Part shown: positions 16,915-24,846 of the stretch, piece by piece
How positions within the stretch are numbered: position 1 is the first letter of the stretch
Layout of the letters: each line of letters begins with the position of its first letter
Assembly: GCF_023006505.1 (NCBI RefSeq)
Contig: NZ_JALBGV010000051.1
Location: forward strand, 1-43,302
Direction: 5' to 3'
Length of the DNA stretch: 43,302 bases
Origin: Neorhizobium sp. SHOUNA12A
Lineage (GTDB): Bacteria; Pseudomonadota; Alphaproteobacteria; Rhizobiales; Rhizobiaceae
Notes under the pieces: model-generated
What the model was told of the DNA's origin: nothing
Databases searched by the model: none
Seen by the model: only the letters and a program-made list of their open reading frames with translations
Program-made: the position numbers and the translations under genes

Positions 16915-18339
16915 TTATCGTTCAAGCTTTGCGGCCCAGGCCCGGATGAGGATCAGCCCCTCATGCAACAGGGCCTTCGCCTCGTCTTCCGTCCCGGCCT
17001 CGACGTAACAGCGCATTTCCGGTGCGTTGCCCGATGGCCGGAAATGCACGATCCGCCGATCCTCAAGCGTCACCCGCAGGCCATCGATATCGCTTTTGGC
17101 GACGACTGTCGAAATCGGCGCGAGAAAGGCTGCAAGATTGTCGTCGGATTGCCTGAGATAGGACATCAGCGCGGCGCTGGTCTCGACCGGGAAATTCTCC
17201 AGCCGGTCGGCCGCCGCAAACGGCAAGCGGAAACCGGCGGCGATTTGCGACAGGGGCTCCTTTTCGTGCGCAGCCAGCACAAGCGTCGCCAGCACCGGCA
17301 GGAAACTGTCGCGGGTGGGAAGTGGCGAGAGCGTGCCCGTGCCGGTTTCGAAAGGCGAGGCGGTCAGAAGTCCGCCATTCGCCTCGAAACCCATGATGCC
17401 CGTCTTGCCGGCTTCGAGTGCTGCGAGCATGCCAGAGATCACGAAAGGCGATCCGACCTTGGTGCGGACCACTTCGAAATCCCCGGCCGCCTCGATGCCC
17501 GAATTGGAGGTGACCGGCGTTACGACCACCTGCGCTTTCAGGAACTTTGCCGCGATCAGGCCTAGAAGGTCGCCGCGCAGCGGTTCTCCCGTTTCGTCGG
17601 AAACCAGCGGCCGGTCGCCGTCGCCATCGGCGGAGACGATTGCGTCAAGCCGGTATTCGCGCGCCCAACCCTTGAGGAGGGCGATCGTCTCGGCCGAGAC
17701 TGCTTCCGTGTCGACCGGAATGAAATCTTCCGAACGGCCGAGCGGCACCACGTGTGCGCCATAACCTTCAAGAACCCGGACCATGAGATCGCGGGCAACC
17801 GTCGAATGCTGATAGACGCCGACCTTGAGGCCGGCGAGCGCGCCTTGCGGCAACATTGCCGCATTGCGGGCAAGGAACAACGTCTCGGCTTGCACGGAAT
17901 GATCAGGCGCTTCGCTACGCGTCGCGTCGATCTCGCTCCTGTCCAGTTCGGCGGCGATCGCCGTGATCCGCATTTCGTCCTGTTTGTCGATCTCGCCGTC
18001 GGGCCGGTAGAACTTGATGCCGTTGCGGTCCGCGGGGATGTGCGAGCCGGTGATCATCAGCGATGCGGCCTTGAGCTGAAGTCCGTAGAGCGCCAGCGCC
18101 GGCGTCGGGATGGCACCGCAGTCTATGGGCGAAAGGCCGGCTTGGCTGAGTGCGGCGATGCAGGTGGCGGCAATGTCGGGGCTCGACGGACGAAAATCGC
18201 GGCCGACCAGAACTGCGTCACCGGGCCGGGCAGCGCCCGTTTCCAGGAGATGCCGGGCAAAGGCCTGGGTGTAGAGGGATGAAGCTCGGCCCTCCAGATC
18301 ACTCACGAGGCCCCGAAGGCCGCTTGTTCCGAATTTCAT
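16915..18339 (-). CDS. manB: Phosphomannomutase
   Basis: Interconverts mannose-6-phosphate and mannose-1-phosphate, feeding ManC. Alpha-D-phosphohexomutase family, 474 residues. The N-terminal MKFGTSGLRG, the phosphoserine loop TGSHIPADRNG (Ser99), the metal loop DGDGDRPLV, the sugar-binding GFEANGG and the phosphate-binding RPSGNAPEMR are all present. The phosphoserine loop has Ile where most family members have Asn (SHNP), but the catalytic Ser-His is kept. A phosphoglucomutase activity is also possible, as in ExoC-like enzymes. Confidence 0.9.
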   Translation of the reverse strand: MKFGTSGLRGLVSDLEGRASSLYTQAFARHLLETGAARPGDAVLVGRDFRPSSPDIAATCIAALSQAGLSPIDCGAIPTPALALYGLQLKAASLMITGSHIPADRNGIKFYRPDGEIDKQDEMRITAIAAELDRSEIDATRSEAPDHSVQAETLFLARNAAMLPQGALAGLKVGVYQHSTVARDLMVRVLEGYGAHVVPLGRSEDFIPVDTEAVSAETIALLKGWAREYRLDAIVSADGDGDRPLVSDETGEPLRGDLLGLIAAKFLKAQVVVTPVTSNSGIEAAGDFEVVRTKVGSPFVISGMLAALEAGKTGIMGFEANGGLLTASPFETGTGTLSPLPTRDSFLPVLATLVLAAHEKEPLSQIAAGFRLPFAAADRLENFPVETSAALMSYLRQSDDNLAAFLAPISTVVAKSDIDGLRVTLEDRRIVHFRPSGNAPEMRCYVEAGTEDEAKALLHEGLILIRAWAAKLER

Positions 18340-18574
18340 GCGCTATCCATCAAGGAGACTCCAAGCCTGATCGTCCTAGTTCATTTCCTATGAAAATAAA
18401 GTCGAAATTGGCAATACCCCAAATCGGCGGTGTAGCGCCATAACCCTTTCCGCAAAGCTTGGCGGGCCAGCCGAATTGATGCTATCATTTGCAGCACGAT
18501 CAGGCCTTGTTCCAGATGGTGAGGCACTGTTCTTGGGTTCGGCTGCTTCGGGTTCGAAGCTTGGGAGAGCCGTC

Positions 18575-18904
18575 ATGGGAGCGAATGTCGTAAAGAGCGT
18601 CGCCTTCGTCGTGCCGATCGCCGGCCTGGCACTTCTTATGGCCATGGGCGAGCCGACCGAAGACGAAACCTGCCCGGGAAGCCTCGCATTCGAGAAATCC
18701 CGCCAGCTCGTTGAAGAACGTCCGGATGTGGTCGATGTCGCCTGGAGCGATTTCCGCTGGATCGCCGATTGCCGGTTCGCGATTGGCGGTTATGCCGATA
18801 TCAACACCGACAAAGGCCTGGACCGCAAGGATTTCGAACTCGTGGTCGCTTTCGATCCGAAGCTGCATCGTTGGCAGCAAGTCAGTTTTTCGACCTCGCA
18901 ATAA
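18575..18904 (+). CDS. Small exported hypothetical protein
   Basis: 109-residue protein of unknown function. Residues 5-24 (VVKSVAFVVPIAGLALLMAM) form a signal peptide or anchor. The rest is acidic with two cysteines (TCPGS and DCRF) that could form a disulfide outside the cytoplasm. GGGAGAG lies 5-6 bp before the chosen ATG; the longer frame from 18476 starts with unconvincing sequence. Divergent from the phosphomannomutase gene. Confidence 0.72.
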   Translation: MGANVVKSVAFVVPIAGLALLMAMGEPTEDETCPGSLAFEKSRQLVEERPDVVDVAWSDFRWIADCRFAIGGYADINTDKGLDRKDFELVVAFDPKLHRWQQVSFSTSQ

Positions 18905-18971
18905 TGCGAAGCGCGTGCCGCGGCCCAAACGACCCCGTCAGCCATGTCGGGGCCTGGTCGTCGAAATCGAT

Positions 18972-19241
18972 TTACCGGCAGACGCGTGTGGTCCTAGTGA
19001 CCCAACGCCCGTGATGGCGGTACTGGACGCTCCGGACCCTGCAGTAAGGCCGGTAATGGTGCCTGGAATACTGGCGGTAGTAGGGGCGGTGGTAGCGATG
19101 GTAACCCGGCCGATAATAGTGCCCGGACGGCCGGTAGCCCCGATCGCCAATCGTTATGCTGAAACTATCAGCGAGGGTGGGGGCCGCAGTCGTGGTGAGG
19201 CATCCAAGCCCGATGATGCAGGCGGCAATGAACTTTTTCAT
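18972..19241 (-). CDS. Small secreted Tyr/His/Arg-rich protein
   Basis: 89 residues. Signal peptide MKKFIAACIIGLGCLTTTAAPTLA, then a basic mature chain strongly enriched in Tyr, His and Arg (for example GYHRYHRPYYRQYSRHHYRP) and two cysteines (PYCRV and RVCR). GGAGAAG lies just before the ATG. The composition could suit metal, nucleic-acid or cell-wall binding, but no domain is recognisable. Similar short secreted proteins occur in many rhizobia without known function. Confidence 0.78.
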   Translation of the reverse strand: MKKFIAACIIGLGCLTTTAAPTLADSFSITIGDRGYRPSGHYYRPGYHRYHRPYYRQYSRHHYRPYCRVRSVQYRHHGRWVTRTTRVCR

Positions 19242-19308
19242 CTTCTCCTCCTTCAGATTGGCCGCTGGATTGGCGGTTTCTATGAAGGTAGACTGCGGAA
19301 AATGAACA

Positions 19309-19334
19309 AACGCTGACAGCTGCGTTCATGTCCC
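19309..19334 (-). promoter_or_regulatory. Weak EcfG-like promoter candidate for the Tyr/His-rich protein
   Basis: On the minus strand GGGAC (19334-19330), 17 bp, CGTT (19312-19309). The -35 has one mismatch to GGAAC. It lies about 68 bp upstream of the gene start. Confidence 0.3.
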
Positions 19335-19365
19335 GCAATGCCCGTCTCGCTCACAACAAAACGCT

Positions 19366-21273
19366 TCAGGCAGCCTGATTGGATCTGGCGCGGGGTTGCC
19401 CTCGCTTGTCGATGCGGAACAGATTGACGATCTCGGCCAGTGCCTCCATTTCCCGGCTTGTCCTCTCGGTGGAGGCCGAAAGATCGCCGACCAGCCGGTT
19501 GCTATGGGCATTGAGCTCATCGAGATCTTTCATGGCGCTCGACAACTGCCGAAGGTTGGCACTTTGATTGTTGCTCTCGCTGGTTATCTGGCTGGAAAGC
19601 GAAGAGACGAATGCGATGGATGAGACGATCTGGGAAAACTGCTCGCTCGCCTTGCGGACCAGTTCGGCACCAGCCTTCACCTCCGCCTGGCTTTTCTGAA
19701 TGAGCGCCTTCACCTCGTTCGAAGCATTGGCCGTCGACTGGGCGAGAGAGCGCACCTCGGTTGCGACGACCGCAAACCCTCTGCCACTTTCCCCTGCACG
19801 TGCGGCTTCCACCCCTGCATTGAGCGCCAGCAGGTTCGTCTGGAAAGCGACATCCTCGATGACGCCGATGATCTCGGAGATCTTGCCGGAGGAGACGGTG
19901 ATCTGCGCCATGGCGTTTTCCGCGCCGCTCATGACCTGGCTGCCGTTTTCAGCCATCTGGCTGGTATCCGAAATCACGCTGGTGGCCTCGCCCGCCCGCT
20001 TGGAGTTCTGGCCGACGGTTTCGGCAACGGCGTTTGTCGTGACGGCGGTGTTCTGAAGCATCGACGACTGACGCGTGGACCGCCCGTTCAGTTCGGTCGT
20101 CCCGCGCAGAATTTCGTCGCTGGATGCCGAAACGGAGGCGCAAGCAGCAGCCAGTCGCGACACGACCTCCGAGAGGCGGGTCGTCACGGCGTTCGCATTG
20201 TTCTGCAGTTCGGCAAATGCGCCTTTGTGGACACCTTCGAACCGGATCGTCAGATCGGCATTCGCAAGTGCATCCAGAACGCGGCTGGTTTCGTTGAGCC
20301 CGCCTTCGAAGCTCGATATGACCGTATTGAGGCTCTGGGCAAGCTCGTGATGTTCGGGACGCTCGAACGGTCCGCTGACACGACCGGAAAAATCACCCTC
20401 AGCGGCCTTGTTGACAACTCCGCGCACCTGGCTCTGTAGCAGCCGGGCTTCCGCCGAGACATGGGCGAGGCTGGCGGTCTGGGTTCGCGCTTCCTGCTCC
20501 AACGTATCGCGCATGCGCGCATTTTCACGGAACACGGCCAGGGCATCGATCATGGCGCGAATTTCCTTGGCGCCCCGGCGCTTCGGTACGACCACCTCGA
20601 TGTCGCCGCCCGCAAGCAGCTTCATCGACGCGGTGATCCGCACGATCGGGCCGGCAATTCGCTGGGCGACAAACAGCAGAATGATGACGCCCACGAGCGC
20701 GAGTGCAGCGGCGGTCGTCAATTCATTGCGAATTTCGGTCTCAAGCGCCTTCCCCGCGGACGCAACCGAGTCGGATGCCGTCTTGTCCACGAGCGTGTTG
20801 ATGTCGAGGATCTTCGCGAGGATGGCCGTGCGCGAGCGCATAAGCTGCTCGGCTGTCGGAATTGCGGTTGCCGGATCGAGTCCGAGCAGAATACGTACAT
20901 TGCTGCGCCACACAGCATGCAGATCACCGAGGTTCTTGACGTTCCCGGAGACTGCGGGTGACAGCGAGTTGCGGCCAAATTCGGCAAGCGTCGTCTCCAG
21001 AGCGCCATTGGTCGCGTCAAACCGTTTCTTGACTTCTTCGACCGAAACGAATGTCGTCATCGCCAGGAGGTTTGTGACCACGCCCGACACATTCTCGAAT
21101 TGTGTTGCGGTCCTTGCAGCCAGCGTCTTGGCGGCAATCGCGTCCTGCACGACGCGCTCGATATGCGTCTGGCCATCGATCGCCTGGGAACCAACGAGAG
21201 CGGCAGCGCCGAGGCCCGCGAGGATGGAGACGACGAGGGGTAGAAGGATTTGGAATCGGACTGACAGTGCCAT
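19366..21273 (-). CDS. Methyl-accepting chemotaxis protein
   Basis: Membrane chemoreceptor of 635 residues. Helix 1 spans about residues 7-29 and helix 2 about 186-206. Between them is a ~155-residue all-helical periplasmic sensor resembling a four-helix bundle. A HAMP domain follows helix 2, a second HAMP-like segment precedes the signalling domain, and the conserved hairpin tip reads GESGRGFAVVATEVRSLAQ. The C-terminus (RARSNQAA) lacks the CheR-binding pentapeptide. The ATG lies 10 bp after the cytochrome peroxidase stop with little ribosome-binding site of its own, which suggests coupled translation. The ligand is unknown. Confidence 0.92.
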   Translation of the reverse strand: MALSVRFQILLPLVVSILAGLGAAALVGSQAIDGQTHIERVVQDAIAAKTLAARTATQFENVSGVVTNLLAMTTFVSVEEVKKRFDATNGALETTLAEFGRNSLSPAVSGNVKNLGDLHAVWRSNVRILLGLDPATAIPTAEQLMRSRTAILAKILDINTLVDKTASDSVASAGKALETEIRNELTTAAALALVGVIILLFVAQRIAGPIVRITASMKLLAGGDIEVVVPKRRGAKEIRAMIDALAVFRENARMRDTLEQEARTQTASLAHVSAEARLLQSQVRGVVNKAAEGDFSGRVSGPFERPEHHELAQSLNTVISSFEGGLNETSRVLDALANADLTIRFEGVHKGAFAELQNNANAVTTRLSEVVSRLAAACASVSASSDEILRGTTELNGRSTRQSSMLQNTAVTTNAVAETVGQNSKRAGEATSVISDTSQMAENGSQVMSGAENAMAQITVSSGKISEIIGVIEDVAFQTNLLALNAGVEAARAGESGRGFAVVATEVRSLAQSTANASNEVKALIQKSQAEVKAGAELVRKASEQFSQIVSSIAFVSSLSSQITSESNNQSANLRQLSSAMKDLDELNAHSNRLVGDLSASTERTSREMEALAEIVNLFRIDKRGQPRARSNQAA

Positions 21274-21283
21274 GGCGTGCTAC

Positions 21284-22273
21284 TCAGTTGGGTAATGTCG
21301 GCAGGAGCAAATCCTGCTGTTCAGGGGTCAAGGTCTTCAGGAAAGCGATCAACTCTTCCCGCTCGTGATCGGTGATGAAAATTGGGGAAATGCTATCCGA
21401 GCGCGACGCGCTTTTGACCCCACCGCTCTCATAGTGAGCAATCACGTCCTCCATGGTCGCCAGACTGCCGTCGTGCATATAGGGACCGCGATAGAGAGTG
21501 TTGCGCAGGCTCGGCGTCTTGAAGGCATATAACGCTTTGGGATTATTCGGTTCGAATTTGGCGCGCCCTATGTCGTCTGTCGGCAGGCCCGTATCGTGAA
21601 ACTTGTTGTCGGTGAAATTCCAGCCTGTGTGGCAAACGGCGCAGTTTGCTTTGCCGGTAAACAGTTCGAAGCCTCGCTTGGCGCTGTCTGAGACTGCGGT
21701 TTCGTCACCGTCCACCCAGCGGTCAAACGGCGACCAGGCGGAAACAACGGTACGTTCATAGGTTGCGATCGCCGTCAGCAGCGTCTCGTTCGTGGCGCCT
21801 TTGTCCGGAAATATCTGTTTGAACCAACTGTTGTAGTCGGGAATGGCTCGCAGATCGGCGACGATCTGGTCGAGCTTGCCGTTCATCTCCGCCGGTGCCG
21901 TGATCGGTCCTGCGGCTTGCGCTTCCAGCGTTGGCGCGCGGCCGTCCCAGAACAAGGGGGTGGTCCACGCCACGTTCAGAATAGTTGGCGACTGGCGGGC
22001 CAGATGCGTATTGGCCGCACCCACCGGCGTCTTGACCGGCACTTCGAACCCGAAGGAGGGATTGTGACAGCTGGCGCAGTTCATGTTCTTCGCGCCCGAC
22101 AGGCGCGGATCGAAAAACAACATCTTCCCCAGTGTCGCCAACTGCAACGAATATAGCGTCACCTTGTCGAAGGGAATTGCGAGAGGTCGCTTGAAATCGG
22201 CGAGATTGCCAGCAGCCGCGCCTTGGAATGACACGACTGAGAAGAGGGTTATGCAGAGAAGCGAACGGCGCAT
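21284..22273 (-). CDS. Di-heme cytochrome c peroxidase family protein
   Basis: Periplasmic di-heme protein of the CcpA/MauG family, 329 residues, which as a class reduces hydrogen peroxide with electrons from cytochrome c. The signal peptide is about residues 1-21 (MRRSLLCITLF...GAAA). The two heme c sites are CASCH (66-70) and CAVCH (211-215). The conserved FKTPSLRNTLYRGPYMHDGS segment carries Met266, the likely distal ligand of one heme. An upstream in-frame ATG at 22366 would add 31 residues before the signal peptide and is less likely. First gene of a pair with the chemoreceptor. Confidence 0.9.
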   Translation of the reverse strand: MRRSLLCITLFSVVSFQGAAAGNLADFKRPLAIPFDKVTLYSLQLATLGKMLFFDPRLSGAKNMNCASCHNPSFGFEVPVKTPVGAANTHLARQSPTILNVAWTTPLFWDGRAPTLEAQAAGPITAPAEMNGKLDQIVADLRAIPDYNSWFKQIFPDKGATNETLLTAIATYERTVVSAWSPFDRWVDGDETAVSDSAKRGFELFTGKANCAVCHTGWNFTDNKFHDTGLPTDDIGRAKFEPNNPKALYAFKTPSLRNTLYRGPYMHDGSLATMEDVIAHYESGGVKSASRSDSISPIFITDHEREELIAFLKTLTPEQQDLLLPTLPN

Positions 22274-22794
22274 GATTGGATTATCCAGAAGCTGATTTAG
22301 CGCTTGAAGACCGGATGAATTCGCAGCCGAAATCATCTGGTTGTCGTCTGGAGCAAACGTAACCAAAAAGAGTAAAATCTTTGTATAACGAATTTCTAAC
22401 TCAACTTATTATTGAAGAGTTGACAAATGAGAAGAGTAGAGGCAATCGGGCAGCCGCTTTGGTGGATCCTGTCATCCATTTGAAAGGGCTTGATATTTGT
22501 CAATTTCACAGCGCCGCCATACTCTTCTTCAGAGACTGGCGGCTTTATCTCCCGGGCGGAAAATGCGGCTGCGAACATACAACCGATGCCGGCCGGAACG
22601 AAACCGCTTCTCGGTCATGCCGCAGGAGCGCGGAGCCGCCGCCGGCACGTCGCTGATCAGTCCCATGCCGGAAATCGCCGGGCGTCGCGGTGAGCGACGG
22701 CGATGACCGCAAAACACGATACTTCGCCGCAGCGTGCCAATCGAGGAGTCACCTCGCGGCCGACAAAGCATGAAGCAGCTATTTAAAAAGCCAA
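22274..22794. other. 521-bp gene-free region between peroxidase gene and tRNA-Ser
   Basis: No open frame here looks like protein. The part near 22360-22440 is unusually AT-rich and probably holds the peroxidase promoter. A FNR/FixK-like box lies at 22490-22503. The region flanks the 3' end of a tRNA gene, a usual integration site, but no integrase or duplicated tRNA end is visible. Confidence 0.6.
22490..22503. promoter_or_regulatory. FNR/FixK-like anaerobox candidate
   Basis: TTGATATTTGTCAA matches the FNR/FixK consensus TTGAT-N4-ATCAA at nine of ten defined positions. Oxygen-dependent FNR control of cytochrome c peroxidase genes is known in several proteobacteria. The box is 217 bp from the assigned start, which would imply a long leader. 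Confidence 0.35.
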
Positions 22795-22884
22795 TGGCGG
22801 ACAAGGTGGGATTCGAACCCACGGTACGCTTTCACGCACACACGCGTTCCAGGCGTGCGCCTTAAACCACTCGGCCACCTGTCC
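22795..22884 (-). tRNA. tRNA-Ser (anticodon GGA)
   Basis: 90 bases including the encoded CCA. The class II cloverleaf is readable on the minus strand: acceptor stem GGACAGG/CCTTGTCC region, D arm GGCCGAGTGG, anticodon arm CACGC-CTGGAAC-GCGTG with anticodon GGA, a long variable arm, and a T arm with GGTTCGAATCC. It reads UCC and UCU serine codons. Confidence 0.96.
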
Positions 22885-22933
22885 TTGGTTGCTTTGCGTC
22901 ATCTGAGAAGCAAAACGTTGGAACGGCCGCGAT

Positions 22934-22961
22934 ATATACCGATCAATTCCCCGGGATCAAC
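22934..22961 (-). promoter_or_regulatory. Candidate promoter of tRNA-Ser
   Basis: On the minus strand GTTGAT (22961-22956), 16 bp, GTATAT (22939-22934), close to the rhizobial consensus CTTGAC-N17-CTATAT. It would start transcription about 40 bp before the tRNA. Confidence 0.5.
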
Positions 22962-23106
22962 CCGAATCTGAACGTTTTTTGACAGTGGGCGGGAAAACTC
23001 CGTCGACCGCGTTGCCAAGCCTTGGGCCCCGGACTATTTCTTCTGCCATAAACGCCGTCGCGCGGCAGGCGGCGCGGCCGTGATCAACGATGCGGGCTTG
23101 TTCGCA

Positions 23107-23433
23107 ATGGCAGTCATACGGTTCGTTTTCCATCTGCTCAGCGGGCTTGCTTTGGTTGCCGCGATCGTGGCCGGCACGCTGGATGCGATCCAGTCCGTGT
23201 CCGCCTCGTCGGTGGTGCTGACCAGCCTTGGCAATGCCTGGCTCAATCTCGATCCGGAAAGCCTGGCGCTCACCGAGATCACCGCGACCACCTATCTCGG
23301 CCAGGACATCTGGCGGCCTTTCGTGGCCCCGGTGCTGGCGCAGCCGGCATTCGCGGTGTTCCTGGGGATTGCGTTGATCTTCTGGATGGCCGGATACAGC
23401 CGGCCACAGTTTGCCGGGCGGTTTTCCGCCTGA
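23107..23433 (+). CDS. Small two-helix inner-membrane protein
   Basis: 108 residues, function unknown. Membrane helices at about 6-26 (FVFHLLSGLALVAAIVAGTLD) and 77-96 (LAQPAFAVFLGIALIFWMAG) flank a loop that contains the segment GNAWLNLDPESL. I recognise it as a type of conserved hypothetical protein of Rhizobiales without a named function. The start at ATG 23107 is preferred to GTG 23080, which would add nine poorly conserved residues. No operon partners. Confidence 0.75.
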   Translation: MAVIRFVFHLLSGLALVAAIVAGTLDAIQSVSASSVVLTSLGNAWLNLDPESLALTEITATTYLGQDIWRPFVAPVLAQPAFAVFLGIALIFWMAGYSRPQFAGRFSA

Positions 23434-23585
23434 AGCCCAAGCTGATCCTGCCGGCTCCCAAGAACTGCTGGGGGTAGTGTTGTAAGCGGAGTTGGATGCT
23501 GTCATGGGTTGCATGATGCAGATGCCTCCGGCCTCGCTCGACGAATGGGCAGAACTAAGTCTCGAAGCCTTCCGTTTGAGCAGTT

Positions 23586-23603
23586 TTCGACAACATTGTC
23601 GAA
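23586..23603. promoter_or_regulatory. Palindromic operator candidate upstream of bmpA
   Basis: TTCGACAACATTGTCGAA has perfect 8-bp arms around a CA centre. Such a symmetric 18-mer before an ABC-transporter binding-protein gene is typical of a repressor site, for example of the GntR type. No matching regulator gene is in the window. Confidence 0.5.
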
Positions 23604-23609
23604 GTTTTC

Positions 23610-23628
23610 AGCAGCTTCGCTGTTTTTT
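23610..23628 (+). terminator. Intrinsic terminator-like hairpin before bmpA
   Basis: AGCAGC-TTC-GCTGTT forms a 6-bp stem with one G-U pair, and the T-run extends to 23628. It may end transcripts from the 23107 gene, or act as an attenuator in the bmpA leader. Confidence 0.5.
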
Positions 23629-23778
23629 ACCAGTTGAAAAAAATCTCGTGAATTTTTCCGAAACCCGTGCAAGAGTGACCGAAGCCAGACCCTTGAAGAA
23701 AAAGGGCAGGTGGCCGCAGACATCACCGGGGAACGGGGATTGCGGGAGGACCTAACAGCTAAAAAACAGGGCTGCACG

Positions 23779-24771
23779 ATGAAGAAAACCCTTTTAAGCC
23801 TCATTGCCATGGCGGCCATGTCGGCAACCGCGCTCGCCGCGGATATCAAGCCGGCGCTGGTCTACGGCACGGGCGGCAAGTTCGACAAATCCTTCAACGA
23901 AGCCGCTTCCGTCGGCGCCGAAAGGTTCAAGAAGGAAACGGGGATCGACTTCCGGGATTTCGAACCGACCAGCGACACCCAGGGCGAGCAGGCCATCCGC
24001 AACTTCGCCAGCCGCGGCTTCAACCCGGTGGTCGCCGTATCGTTCGCCTGGACCTCGGCCATGGAGAAGGTCGCGGCCGAGTTCCCGGACACCAAGTTCG
24101 CGATCGTCGACTCCGTCGTCAACCTGAAGAACGTCCGCTCTATCCTCTATAAGGAGGAAGAAGGTTCCTACCTCGTCGGCCTTCTCGCCGGCATGGCGTC
24201 GAAGACCGGCAAGGTCGGCTTCGTCGGCGGCATGGATATCCCGCTGATCCGCAAGTTCGGCTGCGGTTATGTCCAGGGCGTCAAGGCGGCCAAGCCCGAT
24301 GCGCAGGTCTTCCAGAACATGACCGGCACGACCGGTGCTGCTTGGAACGATCCGGTTCGTGGCGGTGAACTCACCAAGAACCAGATCGACCAGGGCGCCG
24401 ACGTCGTTTACGCGGCTGCCGGTGCGACCGGTCTCGGTGTGCTGCAGACTGCTGCCGACAACAAGAAGCTTTCGATCGGCGTCGACTCCAACCAGAACCA
24501 CCTGCATCCGGGTTCGGTTCTGACTTCGATGGTCAAGCGCGTCGATCTCGCCGTCTACAATGCCTTCAAGGACACCAAGGAAGACAAGTTCACGGCCGGC
24601 ATCCAGGCTCTCGGCGTCAAGGAAGACGGCGTTGCCTACGCGCTTGACGACAACAACAAGGCGCTGATTACGCCCGAAATGAAGGCCGCCGTCGAAAAGG
24701 CCAAGGCCGACATCATCGCCGGCACCATTAAGGTGCACGACTACATGTCGGATAAGGCCTGCAACAAGTAA
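23779..24771 (+). CDS. bmpA: BMP-family nucleoside ABC transporter substrate-binding protein
   Basis: Periplasmic binding protein of the BMP/PnrA family, 330 residues. The signal peptide MKKTLLSLIAMAAMSATALAA has no lipobox cysteine, so unlike many BMP proteins it should be soluble in the periplasm. Family segments include GGKFDKSFNEAA, EEEGSYLVGLLAG, GFVGGMDIPLIRKF and YAAAGATGLGVLQ. It heads a transporter cluster followed by nucleoside catabolic genes, which supports nucleoside uptake. AGGG lies 8 bp before the ATG. It is separated from the ATPase gene by a terminator hairpin, so it is probably made in excess over the membrane parts. Confidence 0.92.
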   Translation: MKKTLLSLIAMAAMSATALAADIKPALVYGTGGKFDKSFNEAASVGAERFKKETGIDFRDFEPTSDTQGEQAIRNFASRGFNPVVAVSFAWTSAMEKVAAEFPDTKFAIVDSVVNLKNVRSILYKEEEGSYLVGLLAGMASKTGKVGFVGGMDIPLIRKFGCGYVQGVKAAKPDAQVFQNMTGTTGAAWNDPVRGGELTKNQIDQGADVVYAAAGATGLGVLQTAADNKKLSIGVDSNQNHLHPGSVLTSMVKRVDLAVYNAFKDTKEDKFTAGIQALGVKEDGVAYALDDNNKALITPEMKAAVEKAKADIIAGTIKVHDYMSDKACNK

Positions 24772-24784
24772 GGCCGGTTTTGAG

Positions 24785-24821
24785 GGGCGCAGGGCGACGA
24801 TAATCGCCATGCGCCCTTTTT
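24785..24821 (+). terminator. Intrinsic terminator between bmpA and the ATPase gene
   Basis: Long stem (GGGCGCA-g-GGCGA paired with TCGCC-a-TGCGCCC, 6-base loop) followed by TTTTT. It lies 13 bp after bmpA. Partial read-through here is the usual way to make more binding protein than ATPase. The T-run overlaps a possible TTG at 24820, which argues against that start for the next gene. Confidence 0.8.
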
Positions 24822-24846
24822 GCATATCAGGCGGAAGGGCGGACCA

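Larger units (their letters stand above)
23434..23778. other. 345-bp region upstream of bmpA
   Basis: Contains no supported gene. It holds an 18-bp perfect-arm palindrome (23586-23603), a short terminator-like hairpin followed by six T (23610-23628), and an A/T-rich stretch at 23634-23660. These are listed separately. Confidence 0.6.

Noticed and set aside
22529..22822. 97-codon minus-strand ORF beginning MGSNPTLSA
   Set aside because: It starts inside the tRNA-Ser gene; GSNPTLS is the usual translation of a tRNA T arm and acceptor end.
22274..22884. tRNA-Ser as integration site of a mobile element
   Set aside because: No integrase, no repeated tRNA 3' end and no mobile genes follow; the neighbouring genes look ordinary for the chromosome.
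24820..24846. Upstream TTG start of the nucleoside ATPase
   Set aside because: It lies in the T-run of the intrinsic terminator, so it has no ribosome-binding site of its own.
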